A DNA stretch of 34,842 bases from Pseudomonas sp. Irchel s3h14 (GTDB lineage: Bacteria > Pseudomonadota > Gammaproteobacteria > Pseudomonadales > Pseudomonadaceae), in contig NZ_FYDJ01000037.1 in NCBI RefSeq assembly GCF_900187425.1, positions 1 through 34,842 on the forward strand, written 5' to 3'. The first letter of the stretch is position 1. The number at the start of each line of letters is the position of its first letter. The notes under the pieces are model-generated. The model made no database searches and had not been told where the DNA came from. It was given only the letters and a program-made list of their open reading frames with translations. A program made the position numbers and the translations under genes. This document shows positions 8,238 through 14,271 of the stretch, in pieces.

Positions 8238-9299
8238 TCAGAGGTGATCCGCGTCGATCACTGCCTTGGCAAAGGCCTGCGGATCTTCCTGCGGCAAGTT
8301 GTGGCCGATGCCGCCGTTGATAAGTCGGTACTCATATTTGCCGGTGAAGCGCTTGGCATAATCCTCGGCAGCCGGATGTGGCGCCCCGTTGGCGTCACCT
8401 TCCATGGTGATGGTCGGCACCGTAATGACCGGGGCCTTGGCCAGCCGCTGCTCCAGCGCTTCATATTGAGGTTCGCCCTGAATCATGCCCAATCGCCAGC
8501 GATAGTTGAAGATCGTAATAGCCACATGATCGGGGTTGTCCAGGGCCACCGCGCTGCGGTCGAAAGTCGCGTCGTCGAAAGTCCATTTCGGGGAGGCCAG
8601 CTCCCAGATCAACTTGGCGAAGTCGTGGCGATTTTTTTCGTAACCGGCCTGGCCGCGTTCGGTAGCGAAGTAGAACTGGTACCACCATTGCAGCTCGGCC
8701 TTGGGCGGCAACGGATTTTTGCCGGCGGCCTGATTGCCGATGAGGTAGCCGCTCACCGAGACCAGCGCCGCCACCCGCTCCGGCCAGAGCGCCGAAACGA
8801 TGCCCGCCGAGCGCGCGCCCCAGTCGTAGCCACCGAGCACCGCCTTCTTGATCTTGAGCGCATCCATAAAGTCGATGACGTCACTGGCCAACGCAGCGGG
8901 CTGGCCGTTGCGAACAGTCTTGTCGGACAGGAAATGCGTGTCGCCGTAGCCCCGTGCATACGGGATCAGCACCCGGTAACCCTTGGCCGCCAACAAGGGC
9001 GCCACTTCGCTATAGCTGTGAATGTCGTAGGGCCAGCCATGCAGAAGAATTACCACCGGACCATCGGCGGGGCCGACTTCGGCGTAAGCCACATTCAGCA
9101 ACCCGGCGTTGACATGCTTCAGCGGGCCGAACGAGTCCGACTTGAGGGTGCCGGCGCTGGCCACCACTGGCTCTGGCGTCGCGGTTTGCGCATTGGCAGC
9201 ACCAAGGGCACCTAACTGCATCAGCGCGAAAGCGAGGACCGATGGGCCAAAGAAACGACGACGTGAGTCGTTTTTTTTGCTCAACACATTCATCTTCAT
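8238..9299 (-). CDS. Tat-exported alpha/beta hydrolase, epoxide hydrolase/dehalogenase-like
   Basis: The 353-residue hydrolase begins with a twin-arginine signal peptide: SRRRFFG at residues 12-18, a hydrophobic stretch, then AANA|Q cleavage after about residue 37. It should therefore be folded before export. The catalytic layout is that of epoxide hydrolases and haloalkane dehalogenases: HGWP oxyanion loop (87-90), Asp nucleophile in GGYDWGAR (Asp159), an acid near Asp302 (EGDANG), and His333 in GGIGHN. An Asp nucleophile distinguishes it from serine esterases. The substrate is unknown. I chose the ATG at 9299, after AGGGAAATCACC; a frame start at 9320 lacks a site. It lies 117 bases downstream of the DUF2790 gene on the same strand. 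Confidence 0.87.
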   Translation of the reverse strand: MKMNVLSKKNDSRRRFFGPSVLAFALMQLGALGAANAQTATPEPVVASAGTLKSDSFGPLKHVNAGLLNVAYAEVGPADGPVVILLHGWPYDIHSYSEVAPLLAAKGYRVLIPYARGYGDTHFLSDKTVRNGQPAALASDVIDFMDALKIKKAVLGGYDWGARSAGIVSALWPERVAALVSVSGYLIGNQAAGKNPLPPKAELQWWYQFYFATERGQAGYEKNRHDFAKLIWELASPKWTFDDATFDRSAVALDNPDHVAITIFNYRWRLGMIQGEPQYEALEQRLAKAPVITVPTITMEGDANGAPHPAAEDYAKRFTGKYEYRLINGGIGHNLPQEDPQAFAKAVIDADHL

Positions 9300-9416
9300 G
9301 GTGATTTCCCTGGAAGTCATTGACCTGGTGTTCTGGACGACGTGAGTCAGCCATCGCGGGTTGATGAGCAGACTGCGCGTTCGTCGGTTTCGACAGCGAT
9401 GAGCGTAGTGGAAGGA

Positions 9417-9680
9417 TCAGCCGCCCTGATTGCCGCACTCTGCGAACTTGCTGTAATCGAGGACTTTCTGCGTGCCGCTGGAATCGAGGTAGGTCAGGCG
9501 GGCATCGACAATGCCGCAATTGCCACCGCCGTTGTCGACGACGGAAACCACTTTCTTGATATCCAGGTGGGTGCCGTGAGAAGTTGTCTGCGTCGCAGTT
9601 TGAACATCGGCATGGGCCGAAAACGCTGCAACGTTCAGGACCGCGAAGAAGCTGGCGGCAACAAGTGTGTTCCAGTTCAT
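9417..9680 (-). CDS. DUF2790 family small periplasmic protein
   Basis: The 87-residue precursor has a clear Sec signal peptide (cleavage after AHA, residue 24). It gives a mature protein of about 63 residues that contains two cysteines, in GGGNCGIVDA and FAECGNQGG, which could form a disulfide. The pattern HLDIKKVVSV...CGIVDARLTYLDSSGTQKVLDYSKFAECG identifies DUF2790, a Pseudomonas family of unknown function. The start is set by GAGGAAATCACC before the ATG. It is transcribed divergently from the response regulator gene at 9865, so the 184-base gap probably serves both, and it may lead an operon with the hydrolase downstream. Confidence 0.85.
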   Translation of the reverse strand: MNWNTLVAASFFAVLNVAAFSAHADVQTATQTTSHGTHLDIKKVVSVVDNGGGNCGIVDARLTYLDSSGTQKVLDYSKFAECGNQGG

Positions 9681-9823
9681 GGTGATTTCCTCAGGGTTGC
9701 AATGGGCAGTGGTTGTGAGGCAAGTCGTCTTGTCTCGATGGAACCCATTCAATCTTCGCGAGGTATCTGCCATGTGTCGTAAAACCGGAATTAATAAGGC
9801 GTAAGGTGTCTCCGGGGGCACCA

Positions 9824-9841
9824 GATACAGTGCGATACAAA
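9824..9841 (+). promoter_or_regulatory. direct-repeat operator GATACA-N4-GATACA
   Basis: GATACA (9824-9829) and GATACA (9834-9839) are spaced by four bases, a 10-bp period, as expected for a dimer of an OmpR-family regulator. The site lies 24 bases before the regulator gene at 9865 and in the shared divergent region with the DUF2790 gene. A matching site on the opposite strand is at 10650-10665. Autoregulation is inferred. Confidence 0.5.
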
Positions 9842-9864
9842 GCGAACAACAAGAGGCTTGAGCG

Positions 9865-10605
9865 ATGGAACATGTGAACCACATCCTGATCGTCGACGAC
9901 GACCGGGAGATTCGCGAGTTGGTCGGCAACTACCTGAAGAAGAACGGGCTGCGCACCACCGTCGTCGCCGATGGCCGGCAGATGCGCAGCTTTCTGGAAA
10001 CCAATCAGGTGGACCTGATCGTGCTGGATATCATGATGCCCGGCGATGACGGCCTGCTGCTGTGCCGCGAATTGCGCTCGGGCAAACACAAAGCCACGCC
10101 GATCCTGATGCTCACCGCACGCAACGACGAAACCGATCGCATCCTCGGCCTGGAAATGGGCGCCGACGACTACCTGACCAAACCCTTCGCCGCCCGCGAA
10201 CTGCTGGCGCGGATCAACGCCGTGTTACGCCGCACCCGGATGCTGCCGCCCAACCTGTTGATTACCGAAACTGGCCGATTGCTGGGTTTCGGCCGCTGGC
10301 GCCTGGACACCACCGCCCGGCACTTGCTCGACGAAGACGGCACGATGGTGGCCCTCAGTGGCGCCGAATACCGTCTGCTGCGGGTGTTCCTTGATCACCC
10401 GCAACGGGTGCTCAGCCGTGACCAACTGCTCAACCTGACCCAGGGCCGCGACGCCGACCTGTTCGACCGCTCGATTGATTTGCTGGTGAGCCGCCTGCGC
10501 CAGCGATTGATGGATGACTCACGGGACTCGACCTACATCAAAACCGTGCGCAGCGAAGGCTACGTGTTCTCCTACCCGGTGGAATTGCTCGGCGCAGAAT
10601 CATGA
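9865..10605 (+). CDS. orphan OmpR/PhoB-family response regulator
   Basis: The 246-residue cytosolic regulator has an N-terminal receiver domain with the acidic pocket DDD (11-13), phosphoacceptor Asp55 (LIVLDIMMPG), Thr84 and Lys106 (LTKPF). A C-terminal winged-helix DNA-binding domain follows from about residue 145 (ALSGAEYRLLRVFLDHPQRV, then DRSIDLLVSRLRQR and IKTVRSEGYVFS). All phosphorylation residues are present. No histidine kinase gene lies on either side, so its partner must be encoded elsewhere. AGAGG precedes the ATG. It is divergent from the DUF2790 gene and upstream of the small exported protein gene at 10803; a shared direct-repeat motif suggests it controls both itself and that gene. 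Confidence 0.92.
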   Translation: MEHVNHILIVDDDREIRELVGNYLKKNGLRTTVVADGRQMRSFLETNQVDLIVLDIMMPGDDGLLLCRELRSGKHKATPILMLTARNDETDRILGLEMGADDYLTKPFAARELLARINAVLRRTRMLPPNLLITETGRLLGFGRWRLDTTARHLLDEDGTMVALSGAEYRLLRVFLDHPQRVLSRDQLLNLTQGRDADLFDRSIDLLVSRLRQRLMDDSRDSTYIKTVRSEGYVFSYPVELLGAES

Positions 10606-10649
10606 AGCTCTCCCCCAGCAGAACCTGAGGAGCGTTTTTCATAGGGTTT

Positions 10650-10665
10650 TGTATCCGTCTGTATA
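10650..10665 (-). promoter_or_regulatory. direct-repeat operator TATACA-N4-GATACA (minus orientation)
   Basis: Read on the minus strand, TATACA and GATACA are separated by four bases and followed by AAAA. This matches the site at 9824-9841 at 11 of 12 half-site positions and in the trailing A residues. It is 138 bases before the start of the exported protein gene at 10803. Weaker related half-sites (GATACG at 10679, GATACA at 10722) lie between them. Binding by the neighbouring regulator is an inference. Confidence 0.45.
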
Positions 10666-10802
10666 AGAACCCGCGACAGATACGCAGACACCGATTTCGG
10701 CTTGTTCGAGCACACATCACCGATACACCCGAGCGTTTAACTGTGATCACCGGATAGCAGCAGCTACCGACCCACTCAAACTAAACGCACGGAGAATCAC
10801 CC

Positions 10803-11105
10803 ATGATCAACTTCTCGAAAGTCTCGTCCCTGGCACTCGGTCTGGCACTGGTTGGTGGTCTCGGCCTGTCGAGCCTGGCGTCGGCCCACATTGGCAATGC
10901 GGCGTCCCCTGGCAAGATTCAACAACTGCTGGTGGAAGGCGGTTCCGATCGTCTGATCGAGAATCGCGTGGCCGAAGGCGGTGCCGACCGTCTGCAAGAA
11001 CTGCGCGAACGTGTGGCCTCTATCAGCCCGAGCAACGCCCTGCGCGGTGGTGTGGTTGTCGCGGAAAACCGCGCTGAGTTCGGCTCGAAATATCAGCGGT
11101 ATTGA
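10803..11105 (+). CDS. small exported protein with C-terminal VAENRAEFGSKYQRY tail
   Basis: The 100-residue precursor has a Sec signal peptide (MINFSKVSSLALGLALVGGL..., cleavage after ASA, residue 28), giving about 72 mature residues. Two imperfect tandem repeats follow (EGGSDRLIENR at about 45-55 and EGGADRLQELR at 58-68). The C-terminal 15 residues (86-100) are shared, with one change, by the otherwise different protein at 12108-12332. No lipobox, cysteine or membrane anchor is present. The start has GGAG nine bases upstream. An operator-like direct repeat lies upstream (10650-10665). I do not recognise the family; the conserved tail suggests a binding or recognition epitope, a signalling peptide or a protease-recognised end. 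Confidence 0.82.
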   Translation: MINFSKVSSLALGLALVGGLGLSSLASAHIGNAASPGKIQQLLVEGGSDRLIENRVAEGGADRLQELRERVASISPSNALRGGVVVAENRAEFGSKYQRY

Positions 11106-11155
11106 TCGCCCGGGCGATCCCCATGATCGTTCCCACGCTCTGCGTGGGAACGATC
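11104..11155. repeat. 16-bp palindrome plus single-hairpin GATCGTTCCCACGC repeat
   Basis: A perfect palindrome, GATCGCCCGGGCGATC (11104-11119), overlaps the stop codon of the preceding gene. Five bases later a 14-bp stem with a three-base loop (11125-11155) is the collapsed form of the elements at 8098 and 14159. Neither has a T-run. Together they probably shield or end the upstream message. Confidence 0.75.
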
Positions 11156-11268
11156 AAACGTACGACACCCATAAGTCCTGAGATCTGACGTAAAAGCCCC
11201 GACAATTCCTCGGGACAGTTGCACCGCGCCCGTCTAAGCTTTGCGCTTCATTTCATCAAGGACGATTC

Positions 11269-12000
11269 ATGAAGCGCATTGCCGGTTGCCTGTTGTCTTT
11301 CCTGACCTTTACGGCGGTCGCGGCTGATCTGAACCTGCTCACCGACAACCATCCTCCCTTGCACTTTCAGCAAGGTAATCAACTGGTGGGGTTTGGCGTG
11401 GACGTGGTGCAGGCACTGGCCGAACGCACCGGCGACCAGGTGCACTTGCAACAAGTCCCTTTGCTGCGCGCCCTGCACGTCGCCACGACCGAGCCTGCCA
11501 CCGGGGTGTTTACCGTGTTGCGCACCGCCGAGCGCGAGAGCCAGTACCAGTGGGTCGGTCCGCTGATGGACGTGGAAACGGCGCTTTATTCCGCGAACAC
11601 CCAGCAACCGGTGCACTGTTTGCAGGACGCCAGCACCCAGGGCCGTATCGCCGTCCCACGAAAATGGCTGGCTTACGACTACTTGCGCAAGCGGGGTCTG
11701 AACAATCTGTACGGTGTGGAAACGCCCGCACAAATGATGCGTCTGGCACGTCTGGGGCGCATCGAATTTGTGGTGGCCGACACCCTCTCCATCGCCACCC
11801 TGGCCCGGGAAGAAGGCTTGGCGCCTAGCCAGTTGCACTATCAGATGCCGCTGATGAAGCAAGGTACCTACATCGCGTTTTCCCCGCAAACCGATGCGCG
11901 CCAGGTCGCGCGCTGGCAACAGGCCCTGGACGAGATGAACCGCGATGGGCGCTTGGAACAACTCAAGCAGCGCTGGCTCAGCGACAACACACCCCGCTGA
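11269..12000 (+). CDS. periplasmic solute-binding protein, amino-acid-binding (SBP_bac_3) family
   Basis: The 243-residue precursor has a Sec signal peptide cleaved after AVA (residue 18). The mature part has the family-3 binding protein fold: the opening LNLLTDNHPPLHFQQGNQLVGFGVDVVQALAERTG, the central GVFTVLRTAERESQYQWVGP, and the closing helix LDEMNRDGRLEQLKQRWLS. No permease or ATPase gene is adjacent, so it either feeds a transporter encoded elsewhere or acts as a periplasmic sensor. It lies between two small exported proteins that share a C-terminal tail, which makes a ligand-capture role for processed peptides conceivable but unproven. The start follows AAGGACG. Confidence 0.85.
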   Translation: MKRIAGCLLSFLTFTAVAADLNLLTDNHPPLHFQQGNQLVGFGVDVVQALAERTGDQVHLQQVPLLRALHVATTEPATGVFTVLRTAERESQYQWVGPLMDVETALYSANTQQPVHCLQDASTQGRIAVPRKWLAYDYLRKRGLNNLYGVETPAQMMRLARLGRIEFVVADTLSIATLAREEGLAPSQLHYQMPLMKQGTYIAFSPQTDARQVARWQQALDEMNRDGRLEQLKQRWLSDNTPR

Positions 12001-12107
12001 CAATGGATCAACGCGCTCGATAACAACTATGCGTCAGGGTGTTTTTTCATCGCGATGCTCCAGCACTACAGTGGCCACATCTTCTCCCCACGCTCTGGAG
12101 CATCATC

Positions 12108-12332
12108 ATGAAAAGCATTATCGGTCTTGGATTCGCCCTTTCGGTTCTTGGCGCTACCTCCGCCATCGCCGCCCCACACGCTACCTCGCAGGTCGTTGCC
12201 GCGGCCAAAGTCAGCCAACCGGCCACACTGAACCTGAACACCGTCGGTGTTGATCACAAAGACAGCCAGGCGAGCAAACTCTACGTCGCTGAAAACCGCC
12301 CTGAGTTCGGTTCGAAGTATCAGCGTTATTGA
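12108..12332 (+). CDS. second small exported protein with VAENRPEFGSKYQRY tail
   Basis: The 74-residue precursor has a Sec signal peptide (MKSIIGLGFALSVLGATSA, cleavage after AIA, residue 21) and about 53 mature residues. The middle (Thr/Val/Ala-rich, then VDHKDSQASKLY) does not resemble the protein at 10803, but residues 60-74 match its tail at 14 of 15 positions. The coding bases of the two tails differ at five positions, four of them silent. A CTGGAG site precedes the ATG. It follows the binding protein gene by about 107 bases and is closed by the terminator at 12361. Function unknown. Confidence 0.8.
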   Translation: MKSIIGLGFALSVLGATSAIAAPHATSQVVAAAKVSQPATLNLNTVGVDHKDSQASKLYVAENRPEFGSKYQRY

Positions 12333-12360
12333 TCAACGGCGTTGCGCCGCTTGAAACAAC

Positions 12361-12393
12361 AAACCCCGGGTAGATCCGATCTACCCGGGGTTT
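12361..12393 (+). terminator. intrinsic terminator after the second tail protein
   Basis: A 15-bp perfect stem (12361-12375 with 12379-12393) built around CCCCGGGTAGAT has a three-base loop and ends TTTCTT. It lies 28 bases after the stop codon. Confidence 0.85.
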
Positions 12394-12420
12394 CTTAGTA
12401 ATAGCAGATCACCGATATCC

Positions 12421-12565
12421 GTAGCAGCTGCCGAGCCTGCGAGGCTGCGTTCGAGCGCGTAGCGGTCGCAGAATCAGGTGATGCGTTTTTTCAGCCAGAC
12501 CGTGCACTCAGGTTTTACGACCGCTGCGCGCTCGAACGCAGCCTCGCAGGCTCGACAGCTGCTAC
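12421..12565. repeat. long inverted repeat, GTAGCAGCTG type
   Basis: Arms of about 50 bases (from 12421 and back from 12565) are inverted copies with a few mismatches, separated by about 45 bases. The outer ten bases match the 5814-5944 element, but the inner part (GCCTGCGAGGCTGCGTTCGA) differs in length. The outer GTAG on the minus strand supplies the stop codon of the neighbouring gene. Confidence 0.85.
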
Positions 12566-14001
12566 GGGGGCGGCGTTGTTGTCAGGCGAGCGGCGAGCGC
12601 CTTGGCCTGGCTCGCGACGTCGGTCACTGCGGTGCTTTCCCACCACATGCCGCGCAACGGTGGGCCCATGGCGAACAGACGGCTGGCGGCGTGTGCATCG
12701 GCATCCAGCACTGCGCCATCAACGGCCGCTGCAATCCCCAGCGCCAAAGGCCCCGGCCGGACAAGTCCGCGCGCCAGCAGTTGCTGTGGCAGCGGTCGGG
12801 CCACTCGCCGCCAGTCGTATTCGATGCCGCTGGAATTGATCAATGCCGCGCCGCTGACAACGGTGGTTTCTGATTCACCACGACGCCGAATACGGATGCT
12901 CACTGTGCCGTCCGCTGAAGGCTCCAGCCCTTTGAACGACGCCGCCTGAATCCGCAACCGCCCTTCCTTGTGCAACCGCTCCACCAGTTCGGCACTCAAC
13001 GGCGGCGAGCGGTGGTGATGGCTTTCCCACCACGGCCGCACATGCCGGACGAACTGTCGACGCTGCACATCCGTCGCCTGATGCCACAAGCGGCCGATAT
13101 GCGCCCGCACGGTGTCGAGCGGCGCCTGCCAGTCGATGCCTTGGGCGATGGCGTCCCGGCAATGCCGACGCAGTTCGCGCACCAGCTGTCGCGGTGTGCG
13201 AATGCTCTGATCCTCGGCGAGAAAATCCACCCAGATCGGAGGTTGCCGACGCACGTGAGGCAGCAAACCATGCCGCGAAAACACTTCGATCGGCCCGCGA
13301 TGCCCGGCCTGTTCCAGCGACACCACGGCGTCGACCATGGTCAGGCCCGAACCGATGATCAGCACGGTCGACTGCGGATCAAGCTGCTGCATGCCAGCGA
13401 CATCCCATGGATCAAGCGCAGCGGCATTCAAGCCGCTGGACTCGGTCTGTGGCGTACGCGCGGCGGGAAACATCCCCGTGGCCAACACCGCATAAGCGCC
13501 CTGCAGGTGTTGCCCGTCACTCAAGGTCAGCAACACAGAATCGTCCCGGGTTTGCAGGTCAACCACCTCGGCCCGCACATGCTCGACCGTTGACCCGTTC
13601 AACGCCCCCACCGCTTGCGCTTCGGCCAGGCGCTGCTGCACGTACAGGCCGAAAATCCCCCGCGGCGGGAACAATTCGCTGACCGGCACATGTTGCTCGT
13701 CAGACTCCGGCCAGCCGCCGGCCGCGATGTATTCGGTCAGCCATTGGGTCAGATCGTCGGCGTTGTCCGGGTCGACGCTCATCCGCGCCGCATTGCCGTT
13801 GAGCGTGTGGCCCAACTCGACCGCGCTGTACGCCTCGCCCCGCCCCAGTTCGGCGCGGGGTTCGATCACCAGCACCTGGCGTTTGCCCGGCAAGCGCAGC
13901 AACTGCGCCGCCAGCATTGCGCCGCTGAGGCCGCCGCCGACGATCAGGATGTCCGCGTGGCGGATGGCGTCGGTGGCCTGTCCGCTTTGGGTTTCAGTCA
14001 T
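12562..14001 (-). CDS. FAD/NAD(P)-binding oxidoreductase, COG4529/YdhS type
   Basis: The 479-residue protein has an N-terminal FAD-binding Rossmann motif (ILIVGGGLSGAMLAAQLL, GxGxxG at 22-27), an ATGMFP motif at 174-179, and a second dinucleotide motif, VLIIGSGLTMVDAVVSL (213-229), as in FAD-dependent oxidoreductases and lysine/ornithine hydroxylase-like proteins. No substrate can be assigned. I chose the ATG at 14001; an upstream TTG at 14019 is less likely. The stop codon TAG is the outer end of the 12421-12565 repeat, so the original C-terminus may have been altered by repeat insertion. No clear operon partner is present; a LivF-like remnant lies upstream. Confidence 0.83.
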   Translation of the reverse strand: MTETQSGQATDAIRHADILIVGGGLSGAMLAAQLLRLPGKRQVLVIEPRAELGRGEAYSAVELGHTLNGNAARMSVDPDNADDLTQWLTEYIAAGGWPESDEQHVPVSELFPPRGIFGLYVQQRLAEAQAVGALNGSTVEHVRAEVVDLQTRDDSVLLTLSDGQHLQGAYAVLATGMFPAARTPQTESSGLNAAALDPWDVAGMQQLDPQSTVLIIGSGLTMVDAVVSLEQAGHRGPIEVFSRHGLLPHVRRQPPIWVDFLAEDQSIRTPRQLVRELRRHCRDAIAQGIDWQAPLDTVRAHIGRLWHQATDVQRRQFVRHVRPWWESHHHRSPPLSAELVERLHKEGRLRIQAASFKGLEPSADGTVSIRIRRRGESETTVVSGAALINSSGIEYDWRRVARPLPQQLLARGLVRPGPLALGIAAAVDGAVLDADAHAASRLFAMGPPLRGMWWESTAVTDVASQAKALAARLTTTPPP

Positions 14002-14015
14002 GGCGTTCTCACTGA

Positions 14016-14103
14016 TCAATGTTTCATCTCGAAAATCTCCTGAACGATAATAGGCGCCAAACCCATGGAAGGCTCATCAAGCAGTACCAAAGTAGAACAG
14101 AGA
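14016..14103 (-). pseudogene. remnant of a LivF-type branched-chain amino acid ABC ATPase
   Basis: In one minus-strand frame the bases encode TLVLLDEPSMGLAPIIVQEI followed by FEMKH and a stop. This matches the Walker B/D-loop stretch of LivF-like ATPases (LLLDEPSMGLAP followed by VxEIF). Walker A, the signature motif and the rest of the roughly 230-residue protein are absent on both sides. It is therefore a short leftover of a deleted gene or transporter operon, now forming the upstream region of the FAD-binding protein gene. Confidence 0.65.
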
Positions 14104-14158
14104 AATACCGCTGACTTGCAGTGAGCGTCGGGAACGCGCGTGGCTTGCCTCTGACCCT

Positions 14159-14271
14159 GATCGTTACCACGCTCTGCGTGGGAATGCCGCCATGGACGCT
14201 CTGCGTCCGCTTTGGACGCTGGGACGCGGAGCGTCCCGAGATGCATTCCCACGCAGAGCGTGGGAACGATC
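14159..14271. repeat. dispersed palindromic repeat, GATCGTTCCCACGC type (two-hairpin form)
   Basis: This 113-base near copy of the 8098-8208 element has the same ends and the same internal GGACGCTC/GAGCGTCC pair; one arm carries a T-to-A change (GTTACCACGC). A partial extra copy of the end (GCGTGGGAACG) continues to about 14283. The stop codon of the monooxygenase gene lies at its edge. Confidence 0.85.

Noticed and set aside
10803..11105. C-terminal tail as an outer-membrane barrel beta-signal
   Set aside because: The ending YQRY has an aromatic last residue, but the spacing does not fit the usual G-x-x-aromatic-x-aromatic pattern and the proteins are too small to form a barrel.
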